Notes: generated by a model from the sequence alone, not told the origin. DNA of 12,241 nt from Hyphomicrobiales bacterium (GCA_020029455.1 JAIBJH010000055.1:1-12241); one strand, 5' to 3'; counted from the first letter of the stretch, positions 1 to 6,932 are shown. Made by a program: numbers and translations.

Positions 1-15
1 CCCAAAAAGGTTTCT

Positions 16-72
16 CTCCCACGTCGTCTTCGTGATGGGCTCAAGACTATTGCTGGGAGGGAGGGGTGGGAG
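16..72. repeat. Long-range inverted repeat CTCCCAC / GTGGGAG
   Basis: CTCCCAC (16-22) is the exact reverse complement of GTGGGAG (66-72), separated by 43 bases. The interval contains a second nested inverted repeat, GTCTT (26-30) with AAGAC (43-47). On either strand this could fold as a stem with an internal hairpin. No T-tract follows on either side in the way expected of an intrinsic terminator. Its role is unknown. Confidence 0.45.
55..70 (+). other. Canonical G-quadruplex motif with one-base loops
   Basis: The plus strand reads GGG-A-GGG-A-GGGG-T-GGG: four G-tracts separated by single-nucleotide loops. From general knowledge of G-quadruplexes, single-base loops favour a very stable parallel fold. 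The last tract also forms one arm of the inverted repeat 16-22/66-72, so the quadruplex and that hairpin cannot form together on one strand. The rest of the window is GC-rich, but I saw no comparable run elsewhere. Confidence 0.75.
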
Positions 73-99
73 TGCTTACCCACTTCTGGAATGTAGCGA

Positions 100-128
100 G
101 AAGTAGCATTTTCACCGCGCGGTGTCAA
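100..128 (-). promoter_or_regulatory. Possible leftward sigma-70-type promoter
   Basis: The minus strand has TTGACA (128 to 123), a perfect consensus -35 hexamer, then 17 nt, then TACTTC (105 to 100) preceded by TGC, resembling an extended -10. The -10 itself is poor (T and A at positions 1 and 2 only). Transcription would start near position 94 and run leftward out of the window. The -10 lies in the right arm of the ACTTCT/AGAAGT inverted repeat, and a palindrome occupies the spacer. The perfect -35 at optimal spacing is the main support. Confidence 0.35.
113..124. promoter_or_regulatory. 12-bp perfect palindrome, candidate operator
   Basis: CACCGCGCGGTG is identical to its reverse complement. 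It overlaps the last two bases of the minus-strand TTGACA box and most of the following spacer, a position typical of repressor sites. With no unpaired centre it makes a poor RNA hairpin, so a dimeric DNA-binding protein is more likely than a terminator. No regulator gene is visible in the window. Confidence 0.35.
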
Positions 129-182
129 GGACTATTTTCAAGCGATAGGCTTTTTCTTCATAATCCCTTGTTCCGGCCCATA

Positions 183-1418
183 CTAATCCACCCATTCTCC
201 CTTGCGCATCAGAGGTTCGGCCGTGCCGTCGCGGGTGATGCCGTCAATGTCGAGTTCGCCTGAACCGATCATCCAGTCCACATGGATGAGCGAGGTGTTC
301 ATGCCGCGCGCGAGTTTCTCGTCTGCCGTGAGCTTCTCCACATCCTTCATGTTCTGCGAATAGGCCTGACCCACGGCGATATGCGAGGCGGCATTCTCGT
401 CATAGAGCGTTTCGTTGAAAACGATGCCTGAAGCCGAGATCGGCGATGAGTGCGGCACCAGCGCCACTTCGCCAAGCCGCGCCGCGCCGTCGTCTGTCGC
501 AATCATCTTCTTGAAAACGTCCTCTCCCTTTGTAGCGCGGCCTTCAACAATGCGGCCCTTCTCGAAGCGCACCTCGATGCCTTCGATCATGGCACCCTGA
601 TAGGAGAGCGGCTTGGTGGAGCGCACAATGCCGTCGGCTCGCTCCCGGTGCGGCATGGTGAAGACTTCCTCGGATGGAATGTTGGGATTGCACAAGATGC
701 CGTTGCGCGCCGTGGAGGCACCGCCGGCCCAGACATGATCATCGACAAGGCCAAGCGTGAAATCCGTGCCCGGCCCCTTGTATTTGAGTGAGGCATAGCG
801 CTTGGCGTTGAGCTTCGCCGTTCGCGCATGGAGATTGGCCGTATGCTCTTCCCAGGCCTTGACCGGATCGGGAAGGTCGGCCCGCGTGCATTTGAAGATG
901 GCGGCCCAGAGTTTCGCCAGCGCCACATCGGGCGCATCCTTAGGGAAGACGGACTTTGCCAACTGCGGCGTGGCGCAGGAAATGACGCACCAGTTGGTGA
1001 CAAAGCCTGTGATGAGCTCGATCACCGGCTTGTAGGCTTTTGAGCGCGCCCGGTTCGAGCGCGACACGATATCAGTATCGATGGCGGACAAGAGCGATGG
1101 ATCATCACCGATGATGGCAAGCCGCGCGCAATTTCCATCACGGAAGGCTTCCGCCATGCCGTTGAAGAGCCATGTGGGCGCAGCATCGAAGCTCGCATCG
1201 CTCCCCTCCTTGAAGCGCATCAGCGTTGTCGCCTCATCGCCGTAGAGCGTGGTGACGAGCGTCGCACCAGCGCGATAGGCGTGCAATGTGATGCGGCGGA
1301 CAAGATCCACCGCTTCCAATGGCGCTGAAATCAAAACCTGCTGCCCAGTCCTGACATTAAGGCCGGATTTCACTGTGAGCTCGGCATAGGCGTCGAGCAA
1401 TTGATCGTGGCTTTTCAT
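183..1418 (-). CDS. M29-family metallo-aminopeptidase (aminopeptidase T/S type)
   Basis: Predicted cytoplasmic metallopeptidase that removes N-terminal amino acids from peptides using two bound metal ions. The 411-residue product matches the usual M29 length (about 410). The family's metal and catalytic positions are visible: E in NIPSEEVF, E in LGEVALVP, H346 and Y353 in a segment ending ASHIAVGQAY, and H379 and D381 in HVDWMIGS near the C-terminus. These fit the E/E/H/Y/H/D set known for Thermus aminopeptidase T. I chose the ATG at 1418 because GGAGGGAGAAGAG precedes it and the protein then starts at the family's normal N-terminus (MKSHDQLLDAYAEL). The frame stays open upstream to 1640, but that extension overlaps the TerB gene and looks non-coding. 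It is the last gene of the helicase-TerB-peptidase unit, 70 nt after TerB. No signal peptide is seen. The natural substrate is unknown. Confidence 0.93.
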   Translation of the reverse strand: MKSHDQLLDAYAELTVKSGLNVRTGQQVLISAPLEAVDLVRRITLHAYRAGATLVTTLYGDEATTLMRFKEGSDASFDAAPTWLFNGMAEAFRDGNCARLAIIGDDPSLLSAIDTDIVSRSNRARSKAYKPVIELITGFVTNWCVISCATPQLAKSVFPKDAPDVALAKLWAAIFKCTRADLPDPVKAWEEHTANLHARTAKLNAKRYASLKYKGPGTDFTLGLVDDHVWAGGASTARNGILCNPNIPSEEVFTMPHRERADGIVRSTKPLSYQGAMIEGIEVRFEKGRIVEGRATKGEDVFKKMIATDDGAARLGEVALVPHSSPISASGIVFNETLYDENAASHIAVGQAYSQNMKDVEKLTADEKLARGMNTSLIHVDWMIGSGELDIDGITRDGTAEPLMRKGEWVD

Positions 1419-1434
1419 CTTTGTTTTCTCTTCT

Positions 1435-1471
1435 CCCTCCCCACAAATGAGAGGTGCTGAAAGGTGAGGGG
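1435..1471 (-). repeat. Possible degenerate palindromic repeat before the aminopeptidase
   Basis: The gap between TerB and the aminopeptidase (1419-1488) contains CCCTC (1435-1439) and GAGGG (1466-1470) as an imperfect inverted repeat. The composition, CCCCTCACC followed by GTGGGGAGGGAG on the minus strand, resembles the dispersed intergenic palindromes common in rhizobia. If it folds in mRNA, the stem would cover the GGAGGGAG ribosome-binding region of the aminopeptidase. Only one copy is visible here, so repeat status is a guess. Confidence 0.3.
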
Positions 1472-1488
1472 CATCGTGAATTTTGCTG

Positions 1489-1902
1489 TCACAACGATTG
1501 ATAACGGGCGATGGCAGAGCGTTCCAGCGCGGCAGTGGTGAGCTTGTCGAGTCCCAGCGCATCGCGCAGGATGGCAAGGAAGCGCAACTCCTCCTTGCCG
1601 ACAGCCAAGTCGACCGCCGCCACCTCGACGGCGAGCGCATAGGCCGTCTCGCGCAGCCGCGCCGGCAATTGGTCCTTCACCAGGCCCAGCACCGTTTGCA
1701 AGCCTTCCTTCTCCTGCAGGATGTCGGAGCACTCCTGCGCCACGGTGGCGAGCCGCCCCCGGTCAAAACCCTTGAAGACGGGCATGGTGCGAAGGAGCAG
1801 CTCCATCTCCGCCAGCTCCTCCGGCTTCACCTTGCCCTCAACGCCCGTCATCATCACCATCACATAGATGAGGGCCTGTTCCGTCGAAATCGTTCCTGAC
1901 AT
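1489..1902 (-). CDS. TerB-domain (tellurite-resistance-like) protein
   Basis: A small all-helical protein of 137 residues, essentially one TerB domain (COG3793-like). The N-terminal helix containing IYVMVMMTGVEGKVKPEEL has the family pattern of a hydrophobic helix followed by an acidic loop (normally DGxxxxxE, here EGKVKPEE) thought to bind metal. The C-terminal helices (ETAYALAVEVAAVDLAVGKEE) carry the second repeat-like D/E-rich turn. TerB proteins are linked to metal sensing and membrane- or DNA-associated stress responses; tellurite resistance itself cannot be inferred from one TerB gene. Two adjacent ATGs exist (1905 and 1902). AAGGAG lies 3 nt before the first and 6 nt before the second, so 1902 is better spaced. 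The helicase stop is only 21 nt upstream, so the two are very probably co-transcribed. No terC, terD or terZ partner is visible. Confidence 0.8.
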   Translation of the reverse strand: MSGTISTEQALIYVMVMMTGVEGKVKPEELAEMELLLRTMPVFKGFDRGRLATVAQECSDILQEKEGLQTVLGLVKDQLPARLRETAYALAVEVAAVDLAVGKEELRFLAILRDALGLDKLTTAALERSAIARYQSL

Positions 1903-1923
1903 CATTTACTCCTTGAGGAAACT

Positions 1924-4713
1924 CTAGCGAACCGCATCCGATTTGCAAAATTTGCCTACCGCCTCAATTGCCTCCACCAATCCCATCCGTTCAATGGCAA
2001 CGCCATCTGGGAACGCCGTGCCGAAGCGCGATGCCATGCGCGGATCAAGAATGACGAAACAGCCGCGGTCCGTTTCACTCCGGATCAGGCGTCCGAAGGC
2101 CTGACGCAGGCGAAGCCGCACCACCATATCCACATAGGTCTTAGGGCCAAAGGCCTCCTTCCGCGCTGTTTCGAGGATTGTCGGCGTGGCCCATGGCACC
2201 CGGTCCATGACGATGAGGCGGAGTGAATCGCCCGGCACATCGACGCCGTCACGCACCGCATCGGTGCCGAGAAGGCAGGCATCGCGCTCGGCCCGGAAAA
2301 GATCGACCAGCGTTGCCGTATCCATCGGATCCACATGCTGCGCGTAAAGCGGCAGGCCTTTTTCACTCAAGGGTTTTGCCAGCCGCTTGTGCACGGCCCG
2401 CAGCCGCGAAATGGCGGTGAAAAGGCCGAGCGCCCCGCCCCCCGCTGCCAGAAACAATTCACGATAAGCCGCTGCGAGCTGGTCCATGCTCTCGCGGCCC
2501 ACATCATTGACCACGATGACGCGCGCCTGCTTCGGATAGTCGAAGGGCGAAGCAAACTGCGCGCGCTTCACGGGATAGGGCAGGTGGGCGGCACCCGTGC
2601 GCATCTCGGCATTTTGCCAGTCATCGGGAAGTTCCGGCGGCCTGTCCTTCAGCGTGGCAGAGGTAATGATCACGCCATCGGCAGGCCGCAGCACGGCAAG
2701 CGCCAAGGGCTCCGTGGGATCGAGCCAGTGCGAATGCATGCCCACGTCGATTTCGCGGCCATAGGCCTGATCGAGTTCGAACCATTCGACGAGCAACAGG
2801 TTGGCCTCACCTGAAAGCCGCGACAGCATGGAAACCCAAGCCCCCAGCATCAGCTCACCACGCCGCCTAAGGGAGCGGGACAGTGCTTCGATGCGCCCAC
2901 GTTCGCTTGAACTGAGCTCATCCGCCTCATCGTCAAGCTTCTGCGCCAGCACGGAAGCAAGTTTCACCATGGGCTTCTTCAGGGCAGCGAGCTTTGCTGA
3001 AAGATCCGAAGCCGCTTCTTCCAAACCTTCGATGAGTGGCAGGCAGGACGTCTCACGGCCAAAGCCCGTGTCATCGCCATCCCGGGCCAGGACCTGTTGC
3101 CGCACCAGCGTGAAAAACTCTTCTGCCTTGCCATGGGGTTTTCCCTCTTCGATGCGGCGCATATGTCCGGGTGAGGGGAGAGCACTGGCGGCGCGCAACA
3201 CCTCGTCGAGCAACGCCGATGTGCCGTCTTCGTCAGAAACAAGATCACCCAGCCGGTCGGCAAGCCCGCGTCCGCGCCGCCGCTCTGTCTCTGGTCCGCG
3301 CAACCAGCGTCGTAGTTCCGCCGTTTCCTGCACCGTCAGATGCGAGGAGAAAGCACTGTCCGCCGCATCGAAGAGATGATGACCTTCGTCAAAGACAATG
3401 CGCTTCAAGCCGCCGGGGGCCGCCTCTTCCTCATCGGTCGTAGCGACGCCAAGCGCATGGTCCACCGCAGCTTGGTGCAGCACCAGCGCATGGTTGGCGA
3501 TGACCAGTGAAGCGTGGCGCGCCGCCCGTTGGCTCTTCTCGATGAAACATTTGCGATAGTGCGGGCAGGCCACATAGATGCATTCGCCGCGCCTATCCGT
3601 AAGGCCCAGCGACTGCGGCGAGGGAAAACGCATCTGGCCATCGAAGCCACCTTCCGGAAACAACGCGAAGAGCCACGACGGCAGATCACCACCGATCAAG
3701 TCGCCGTCGCGCGTTGCCCGCGCCCAGCGTGCGAGCAACACGGCAAGCAACGCACCGCGTGGGCCAGCGGCCTGCAACCGGCCCATATGTTCCTGCATGT
3801 TGAGAAGGCAGAGATAGTTCTCGCGGCCCTTGCGGATCACGATTTTGCCAAGGCGCTCCTGAGGGTCCGGCACAAGCCGTGCAGTTTCCTGGTCAAGCTG
3901 GCGCTGCAGGTTCTTCGTGTAGGTGGAGAGCCACACCGGCAACTTGTTCTTTTTCGCCCACACCCAGGCAGGCGCCAGATAGCCAAGCGTCTTGCCGAGA
4001 CCCGTTCCCGCTTCTGCAAGCAGGATATTGTTGAAAGCGGGAGACTCGCGGGGGCCAAAGCCATGGATCGCCGCCGCCGCATAGTCGCGTTGCTGCGGCC
4101 GTGGCTCAGCATCTGCGCTCAGTGCCTCACGCAACACAGTGAAGGCTTCATCCTCGCTTACAGACTGATGATCGCCCTTGGCAGGTGGCCCGCGCTCTTC
4201 CCATTCCTCGATGCGGTCCCAGACATTGAGACCCGTGGCGAATGTGCCCACATCCAGCGACGGCCGTGCTTGCAGCAAAGCCTGCATCACGAATTTGGCC
4301 CAAGGCCAATTGGCGCGCGCGAGGAAGGTGGCCTGTTCCGCCGTCTCACGCAAATGTGACTGCAACGGATTGGCAAGCCGCCGCAGCAATTCCTGCGCAA
4401 CAAGCGTCAAAGCCTCATCATCATGGCGCGCTGAAAGCCCCAGCGCACGGGCAAGGCCCCTTGGCGCCGGCACCGCATTCTGGGCAGGGCATACAAAGGC
4501 AAAAAGCTCAGCCACATCGAGATGCTTTTGCTCCCATGCCGCTGCCTCCTTCCTTTCGCTGGCAATTTGCAGCCGGGCGATGAGAAAGCCCTGGTGGCAG
4601 AGCAGATGGGGCTCTGCCGCAAGCCGTTTCAATGCAGCAGCGGCCGAAAGCGGCGCGCCATCAATGGCGGCCCCGGTGCCAAGGCTGAAAGCTTTCGGAA
4701 AATTAATGTTCAC
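1924..4713 (-). CDS. DinG/Rad3-family ATP-dependent DNA helicase with Fe-S cluster cysteines
   Basis: A superfamily 2 (XPD/DinG-like) helicase of 929 residues, expected to unwind DNA 5' to 3' during repair or at replication barriers such as R-loops or G-quadruplexes. Motifs in order: Q-like RPQQRDY (205-211), Walker A EAGTGLGKT (234-242), four cysteines C302, C378, C383 and C389 spaced as in the Fe-S domain of XPD and DinG, NHALV (407-411), Walker B box DEGH (442-445), and motif VI QAFGRLIRS (871-879). The start is GTG at 4713. The ribosome site before it is weak (AAAGG), and an 11-codon reading frame overlaps the start out of frame. The first 190 residues precede the helicase core; residues 36-113 resemble a DnaQ-type exonuclease fold without its acidic first motif (see findings). 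First gene of a three-gene minus-strand unit, with TerB 21 nt downstream. Confidence 0.93.
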   Translation of the reverse strand: MNINFPKAFSLGTGAAIDGAPLSAAAALKRLAAEPHLLCHQGFLIARLQIASERKEAAAWEQKHLDVAELFAFVCPAQNAVPAPRGLARALGLSARHDDEALTLVAQELLRRLANPLQSHLRETAEQATFLARANWPWAKFVMQALLQARPSLDVGTFATGLNVWDRIEEWEERGPPAKGDHQSVSEDEAFTVLREALSADAEPRPQQRDYAAAAIHGFGPRESPAFNNILLAEAGTGLGKTLGYLAPAWVWAKKNKLPVWLSTYTKNLQRQLDQETARLVPDPQERLGKIVIRKGRENYLCLLNMQEHMGRLQAAGPRGALLAVLLARWARATRDGDLIGGDLPSWLFALFPEGGFDGQMRFPSPQSLGLTDRRGECIYVACPHYRKCFIEKSQRAARHASLVIANHALVLHQAAVDHALGVATTDEEEAAPGGLKRIVFDEGHHLFDAADSAFSSHLTVQETAELRRWLRGPETERRRGRGLADRLGDLVSDEDGTSALLDEVLRAASALPSPGHMRRIEEGKPHGKAEEFFTLVRQQVLARDGDDTGFGRETSCLPLIEGLEEAASDLSAKLAALKKPMVKLASVLAQKLDDEADELSSSERGRIEALSRSLRRRGELMLGAWVSMLSRLSGEANLLLVEWFELDQAYGREIDVGMHSHWLDPTEPLALAVLRPADGVIITSATLKDRPPELPDDWQNAEMRTGAAHLPYPVKRAQFASPFDYPKQARVIVVNDVGRESMDQLAAAYRELFLAAGGGALGLFTAISRLRAVHKRLAKPLSEKGLPLYAQHVDPMDTATLVDLFRAERDACLLGTDAVRDGVDVPGDSLRLIVMDRVPWATPTILETARKEAFGPKTYVDMVVRLRLRQAFGRLIRSETDRGCFVILDPRMASRFGTAFPDGVAIERMGLVEAIEAVGKFCKSDAVR

Positions 4714-4738
4714 GGGAACAAGCCTTTGCCTGATTCAT

Positions 4739-4747
4739 TGCTAGAGT
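4739..4747 (+). promoter_or_regulatory. Possible extended -10 promoter for the hydrolase gene
   Basis: TGCTAGAGT on the plus strand matches the extended -10 form TGnTAnnnT, with TAGAGT agreeing with TATAAT at four of six positions. No good -35 lies 17 nt upstream. Transcription would begin near 4754, giving a leader of about 28 nt that contains the ribosome site at 4771. The in-frame GTG at 4746 would fall inside this -10 box, which argues against it as a start. Confidence 0.3.
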
Positions 4748-4770
4748 GAAACAGTCGGGCATGAATGAAC

Positions 4771-4774
4771 GGAG
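4771..4774 (+). promoter_or_regulatory. Ribosome-binding site that fixes the hydrolase start
   Basis: GGAG sits 7 nt before the ATG at 4782. Three in-frame starts are possible (GTG 4746, ATG 4761, ATG 4782), and only 4782 has a well-placed Shine-Dalgarno sequence. Confidence 0.7.
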
Positions 4775-4781
4775 AAACAGG

Positions 4782-5642
4782 ATGGACCAGAAATACATCA
4801 CTCTCTTTGACCGCTATACTCATGGCGGCATGTCCAGGCGGGATTTTCTCGACAAGCTTAGCATATTGGCGGGCTCAACTGCGGCAGCATCGGCCCTGCT
4901 TCCCGTTCTCGAAAACAACTACGCTTACGCCGAAACGGTGCCGGAAAACTCGCCTGATCTGGTTATCCAGAATGGCGAAATTGCGCCGGGCGTCTCGGGC
5001 CAGCTTGCCATTCCGAAGAATGCCACGGGCAAGCTTCCCGCCGTGTTGGTGATCCACGAAAACCGTGGCCTCAACCCACATATCAAGGATGTAACGCGGC
5101 GCATGGCGCTGGAAGGCTTCGTGGCCTTCGGGGCCGACTATCTGGCGCTCATGGGCGGCACACCCGAAGACCCCGAAGTTGCCCGTGAAATGATCGGCAA
5201 GCTGAACAAGGACGATGTGGTTGCTTATTCCGTGAAGGCCATCGCCGCGCTGAAAGCCCACCCACAGTCCACCGGCAAGGCAGGGGCCATGGGTTTCTGC
5301 TGGGGTGGAGGCCAGGTGAATGCGCTGGCCGTGGCCGATCCGGGTCTTGCCGCGGGCGTGGCCTATTACGGCAGCCAGCCCAAGGCGGAGGATGTGCCGA
5401 AGATTACGGCATCTCTATTGTTGCACTATGCCTCGCTCGATGAACGCATCAATGCAGGAATTGCAGACTATGAGGCTGCCTTGAAGGCCGCGAGCAAGAC
5501 CTATGAGATCCACATATATGAAGGCGCCAACCACGCTTTCAACAACGACACCAATGAAGCCCGCTATAACAAGGAGGCCGCTGACCTTGCCTGGGGCCGC
5601 ACCGTGGCGTTTCTGAAACAGCATGCGGGCGGTACCTCCTAA
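4782..5642 (+). CDS. Tat-exported dienelactone hydrolase family protein (YghX-like)
   Basis: An alpha/beta-hydrolase of 286 residues, probably in the periplasm. The N-terminus has a twin-arginine signal, MSRRDFLDKL (17-26), then a hydrophobic Ala/Leu stretch and a likely cleavage site after AYA (48-50). The catalytic triad expected of dienelactone hydrolases is present: C173 in GFCWGGG, D220 in ASLDERI, and H251 in GANHAF. A conserved HENRG (92-96) follows the second strand. A cysteine nucleophile is normal for this family. The layout of short N-terminal extension, Tat motif and DLH domain resembles E. coli YghX. The substrate is unknown and no aromatic-degradation genes are nearby, so a role in chloroaromatic breakdown should not be assumed. 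It starts 68 nt from the divergent helicase start and is followed 56 nt later by the permease with no clear terminator between. Confidence 0.9.
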   Translation: MDQKYITLFDRYTHGGMSRRDFLDKLSILAGSTAAASALLPVLENNYAYAETVPENSPDLVIQNGEIAPGVSGQLAIPKNATGKLPAVLVIHENRGLNPHIKDVTRRMALEGFVAFGADYLALMGGTPEDPEVAREMIGKLNKDDVVAYSVKAIAALKAHPQSTGKAGAMGFCWGGGQVNALAVADPGLAAGVAYYGSQPKAEDVPKITASLLLHYASLDERINAGIADYEAALKAASKTYEIHIYEGANHAFNNDTNEARYNKEAADLAWGRTVAFLKQHAGGTS

Positions 5643-5698
5643 GAACGCTTTGACCTGGAGCAAACCGCGCAGCTGGGGACTGCTCTAGGCTGCACGGT

Positions 5699-6907
5699 AT
5701 GACCCGACAGGAACTTCGCCGCAGCCTGACTTTGCCGTGGCTTGTCTTCTATGGTGTGGGCGTCACTGTCGGGGCCGGTATCTTCGCCCTGATCGGCGAA
5801 GTTTTCACCATGTCCGGCGATCACATTGTCTATGCCTTTCTGCTAGCTGGCCTAGTGGCCGGGATTACCGGCTATTCCTATGTGCTGCTCGCCAGCGTCT
5901 ATCCCAAGGCGGCGGGAGAGGCCGTCTTCGTCAAGTTCGGCATGGGGACACTGGCGGGGCGTATCACCGGCTACCTTGTCCTTGTCGTGGCAGTCACTTC
6001 GGCGGCGGTCATTGCCCTGGCATTCGGCCAATATGTGCAAACGATTCTCCCCATTCCCATAACCGTAAGCTTCGTTTGCATCATCGTGCTGCTGACGCTG
6101 ATTGCCATCATGGGTGTGCGTGAAAGTGTTGCCTTTGCAGCGGTCATCACCATTCTCGAGGTTGGCACACTTTTGCTGGTTGCCGCCACCGGATGGCCAG
6201 CACTCACCGGTGGTGATTTCGCGCAGCGTCTGCTGATCCCGCCACCTTCCATCGCAGGATGGTCAAGCGTGGCGGCAGGCGCCTTTCTGGCCTTCTTTGC
6301 CTTCATCGGTTTTGAAGATATCGAAAACATGGCCGAGGAAACCAAGCATGCGGAACGCAATGTGCCCCACGCCATCATCCTGACGCTCGTCATTTCCATG
6401 GCGCTTTACATCCTGCTGGCCTTGATCTTTGCCAGCATGCCCAACCGGGAAGCTCTGGCCTCCAGCAAGGCACCGATTGCCGAATTGTTTGCCAGTGCGA
6501 CGGGGCGCAGCAGCGCAATCATCGCCACCATGGCGGCCATTGCCATGATCAATGGTGTCCTTATCCAGATCATCATGGCAAGCCGCGTGATCTATGGCAT
6601 GTCACGTGAGCAATTGCTGCCCGAGTTCTTGGGCCGCGTTCACGTGGCGCGGCAGACCCCCGTCATTGCCACGTTGCTGGTCTCAGGTGCCGTGCTGTTT
6701 CTGGGCTTGGCCGTTCCCTTGCGTGAACTTGCCGAGCTCACCAGTCTGGCCATGTTGCTGGTTTTTGCTGCAGTCAACTTGAGCCTCTACCTGATCGGCA
6801 GGTCTCCCGCGGCAACGGCCCGGCTGCGGCGCTGGCGGCTGTGGGGCATCATTGGAATGGCAATAGCCCTTGCATTGGTGGCTGCGCAGATCGTCGCTCA
6901 AGATTGA
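5699..6907 (+). CDS. APC-superfamily amino acid permease
   Basis: An inner-membrane secondary transporter of 402 residues with about 11 predicted hydrophobic segments. The first membrane segment carries GVGVTVGAGIF (19-29), the glycine-rich substrate and ion-binding signature of APC transporters. The sixth is followed by FIGFEDIENMAEETK (from about residue 202) and ERNVPHAI, the family's hallmark loop. SRVIYGMSRE in segment 8 is also typical. It is shorter than many family members (430-480 residues) and ends soon after segment 11, so the last helix may be missing; I see no frameshift. The start lacks a strong ribosome site (AGG is about 11 nt away); a later start would cut into the first membrane segment. 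The substrate cannot be read from the sequence. Its position 56 nt before lysK only weakly suggests a link to lysine. Confidence 0.88.
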   Translation: MTRQELRRSLTLPWLVFYGVGVTVGAGIFALIGEVFTMSGDHIVYAFLLAGLVAGITGYSYVLLASVYPKAAGEAVFVKFGMGTLAGRITGYLVLVVAVTSAAVIALAFGQYVQTILPIPITVSFVCIIVLLTLIAIMGVRESVAFAAVITILEVGTLLLVAATGWPALTGGDFAQRLLIPPPSIAGWSSVAAGAFLAFFAFIGFEDIENMAEETKHAERNVPHAIILTLVISMALYILLALIFASMPNREALASSKAPIAELFASATGRSSAIIATMAAIAMINGVLIQIIMASRVIYGMSREQLLPEFLGRVHVARQTPVIATLLVSGAVLFLGLAVPLRELAELTSLAMLLVFAAVNLSLYLIGRSPAATARLRRWRLWGIIGMAIALALVAAQIVAQD

Positions 6908-6932
6908 CGGCAGTGAATACGCTCCCTAAAGA
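6904..6932 (+). promoter_or_regulatory. Possible promoter for lysK
   Basis: TTGACG (6904-6909) overlaps the permease stop codon and matches the -35 consensus at five of six positions. After 17 nt comes TAAAGA (6927-6932), a weak -10 (three of six). Transcription would start near 6939, about 25 nt before the lysK ATG. This could give lysK its own expression besides read-through from the permease. Confidence 0.3.

Larger units (their letters stand above)
1..182. other. Structured non-coding region at the left edge
   Basis: No convincing protein-coding gene lies here; the one plus-strand ORF that starts in it runs antisense into the aminopeptidase gene and has no family signature. The region holds a G-quadruplex motif (55-70), a 7-bp long-range inverted repeat (16-22 with 66-72), a shorter inverted repeat GTCTT/AAGAC (26-30 with 43-47) nested inside it, an ACTTCT/AGAAGT repeat (82-87 with 99-104), a 12-bp palindrome (113-124) and a consensus -35 box on the minus strand. 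I looked for tRNA, 4.5S, tmRNA and RNase P signatures and recognised none. It may be the 5' leader or promoter region of a leftward gene or small RNA outside the window, but that is inference. Confidence 0.5.

Noticed and set aside
1..182. A tRNA, 4.5S RNA, tmRNA, 6S RNA or RNase P RNA at the left edge.
   Set aside because: I found none of their conserved core sequences; the structured elements alone do not allow naming an RNA family.
1419..1640. Upstream in-frame extension of the aminopeptidase.
   Set aside because: It overlaps the TerB gene, is Arg/Ser/Pro-rich without conservation cues, and the ATG at 1418 has a strong ribosome site and the normal family N-terminus.
1489..1902. Tellurite-resistance operon.
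   Set aside because: Only a single TerB-domain gene is present; no terC, terD/E/Z or terA homologue is visible.
3514..4359. A 281-codon plus-strand frame antisense to the helicase.
   Set aside because: It overlaps the Walker A and Fe-S region of a well-supported helicase and shows no family signature.
4703..4738. An 11-codon minus-strand frame (MNQAKACSREH) overlapping the helicase GTG start, considered as a translational-coupling leader.
   Set aside because: No Shine-Dalgarno sequence precedes its ATG, and frames this short arise easily by chance.
5650..5689. TTGACC before the permease, considered as a promoter, and a GGAGCA/TGCTCT stem, considered as a terminator.
   Set aside because: No acceptable -10 is found at 16-18 nt, and the stem has an 18-nt loop with no U-tract.
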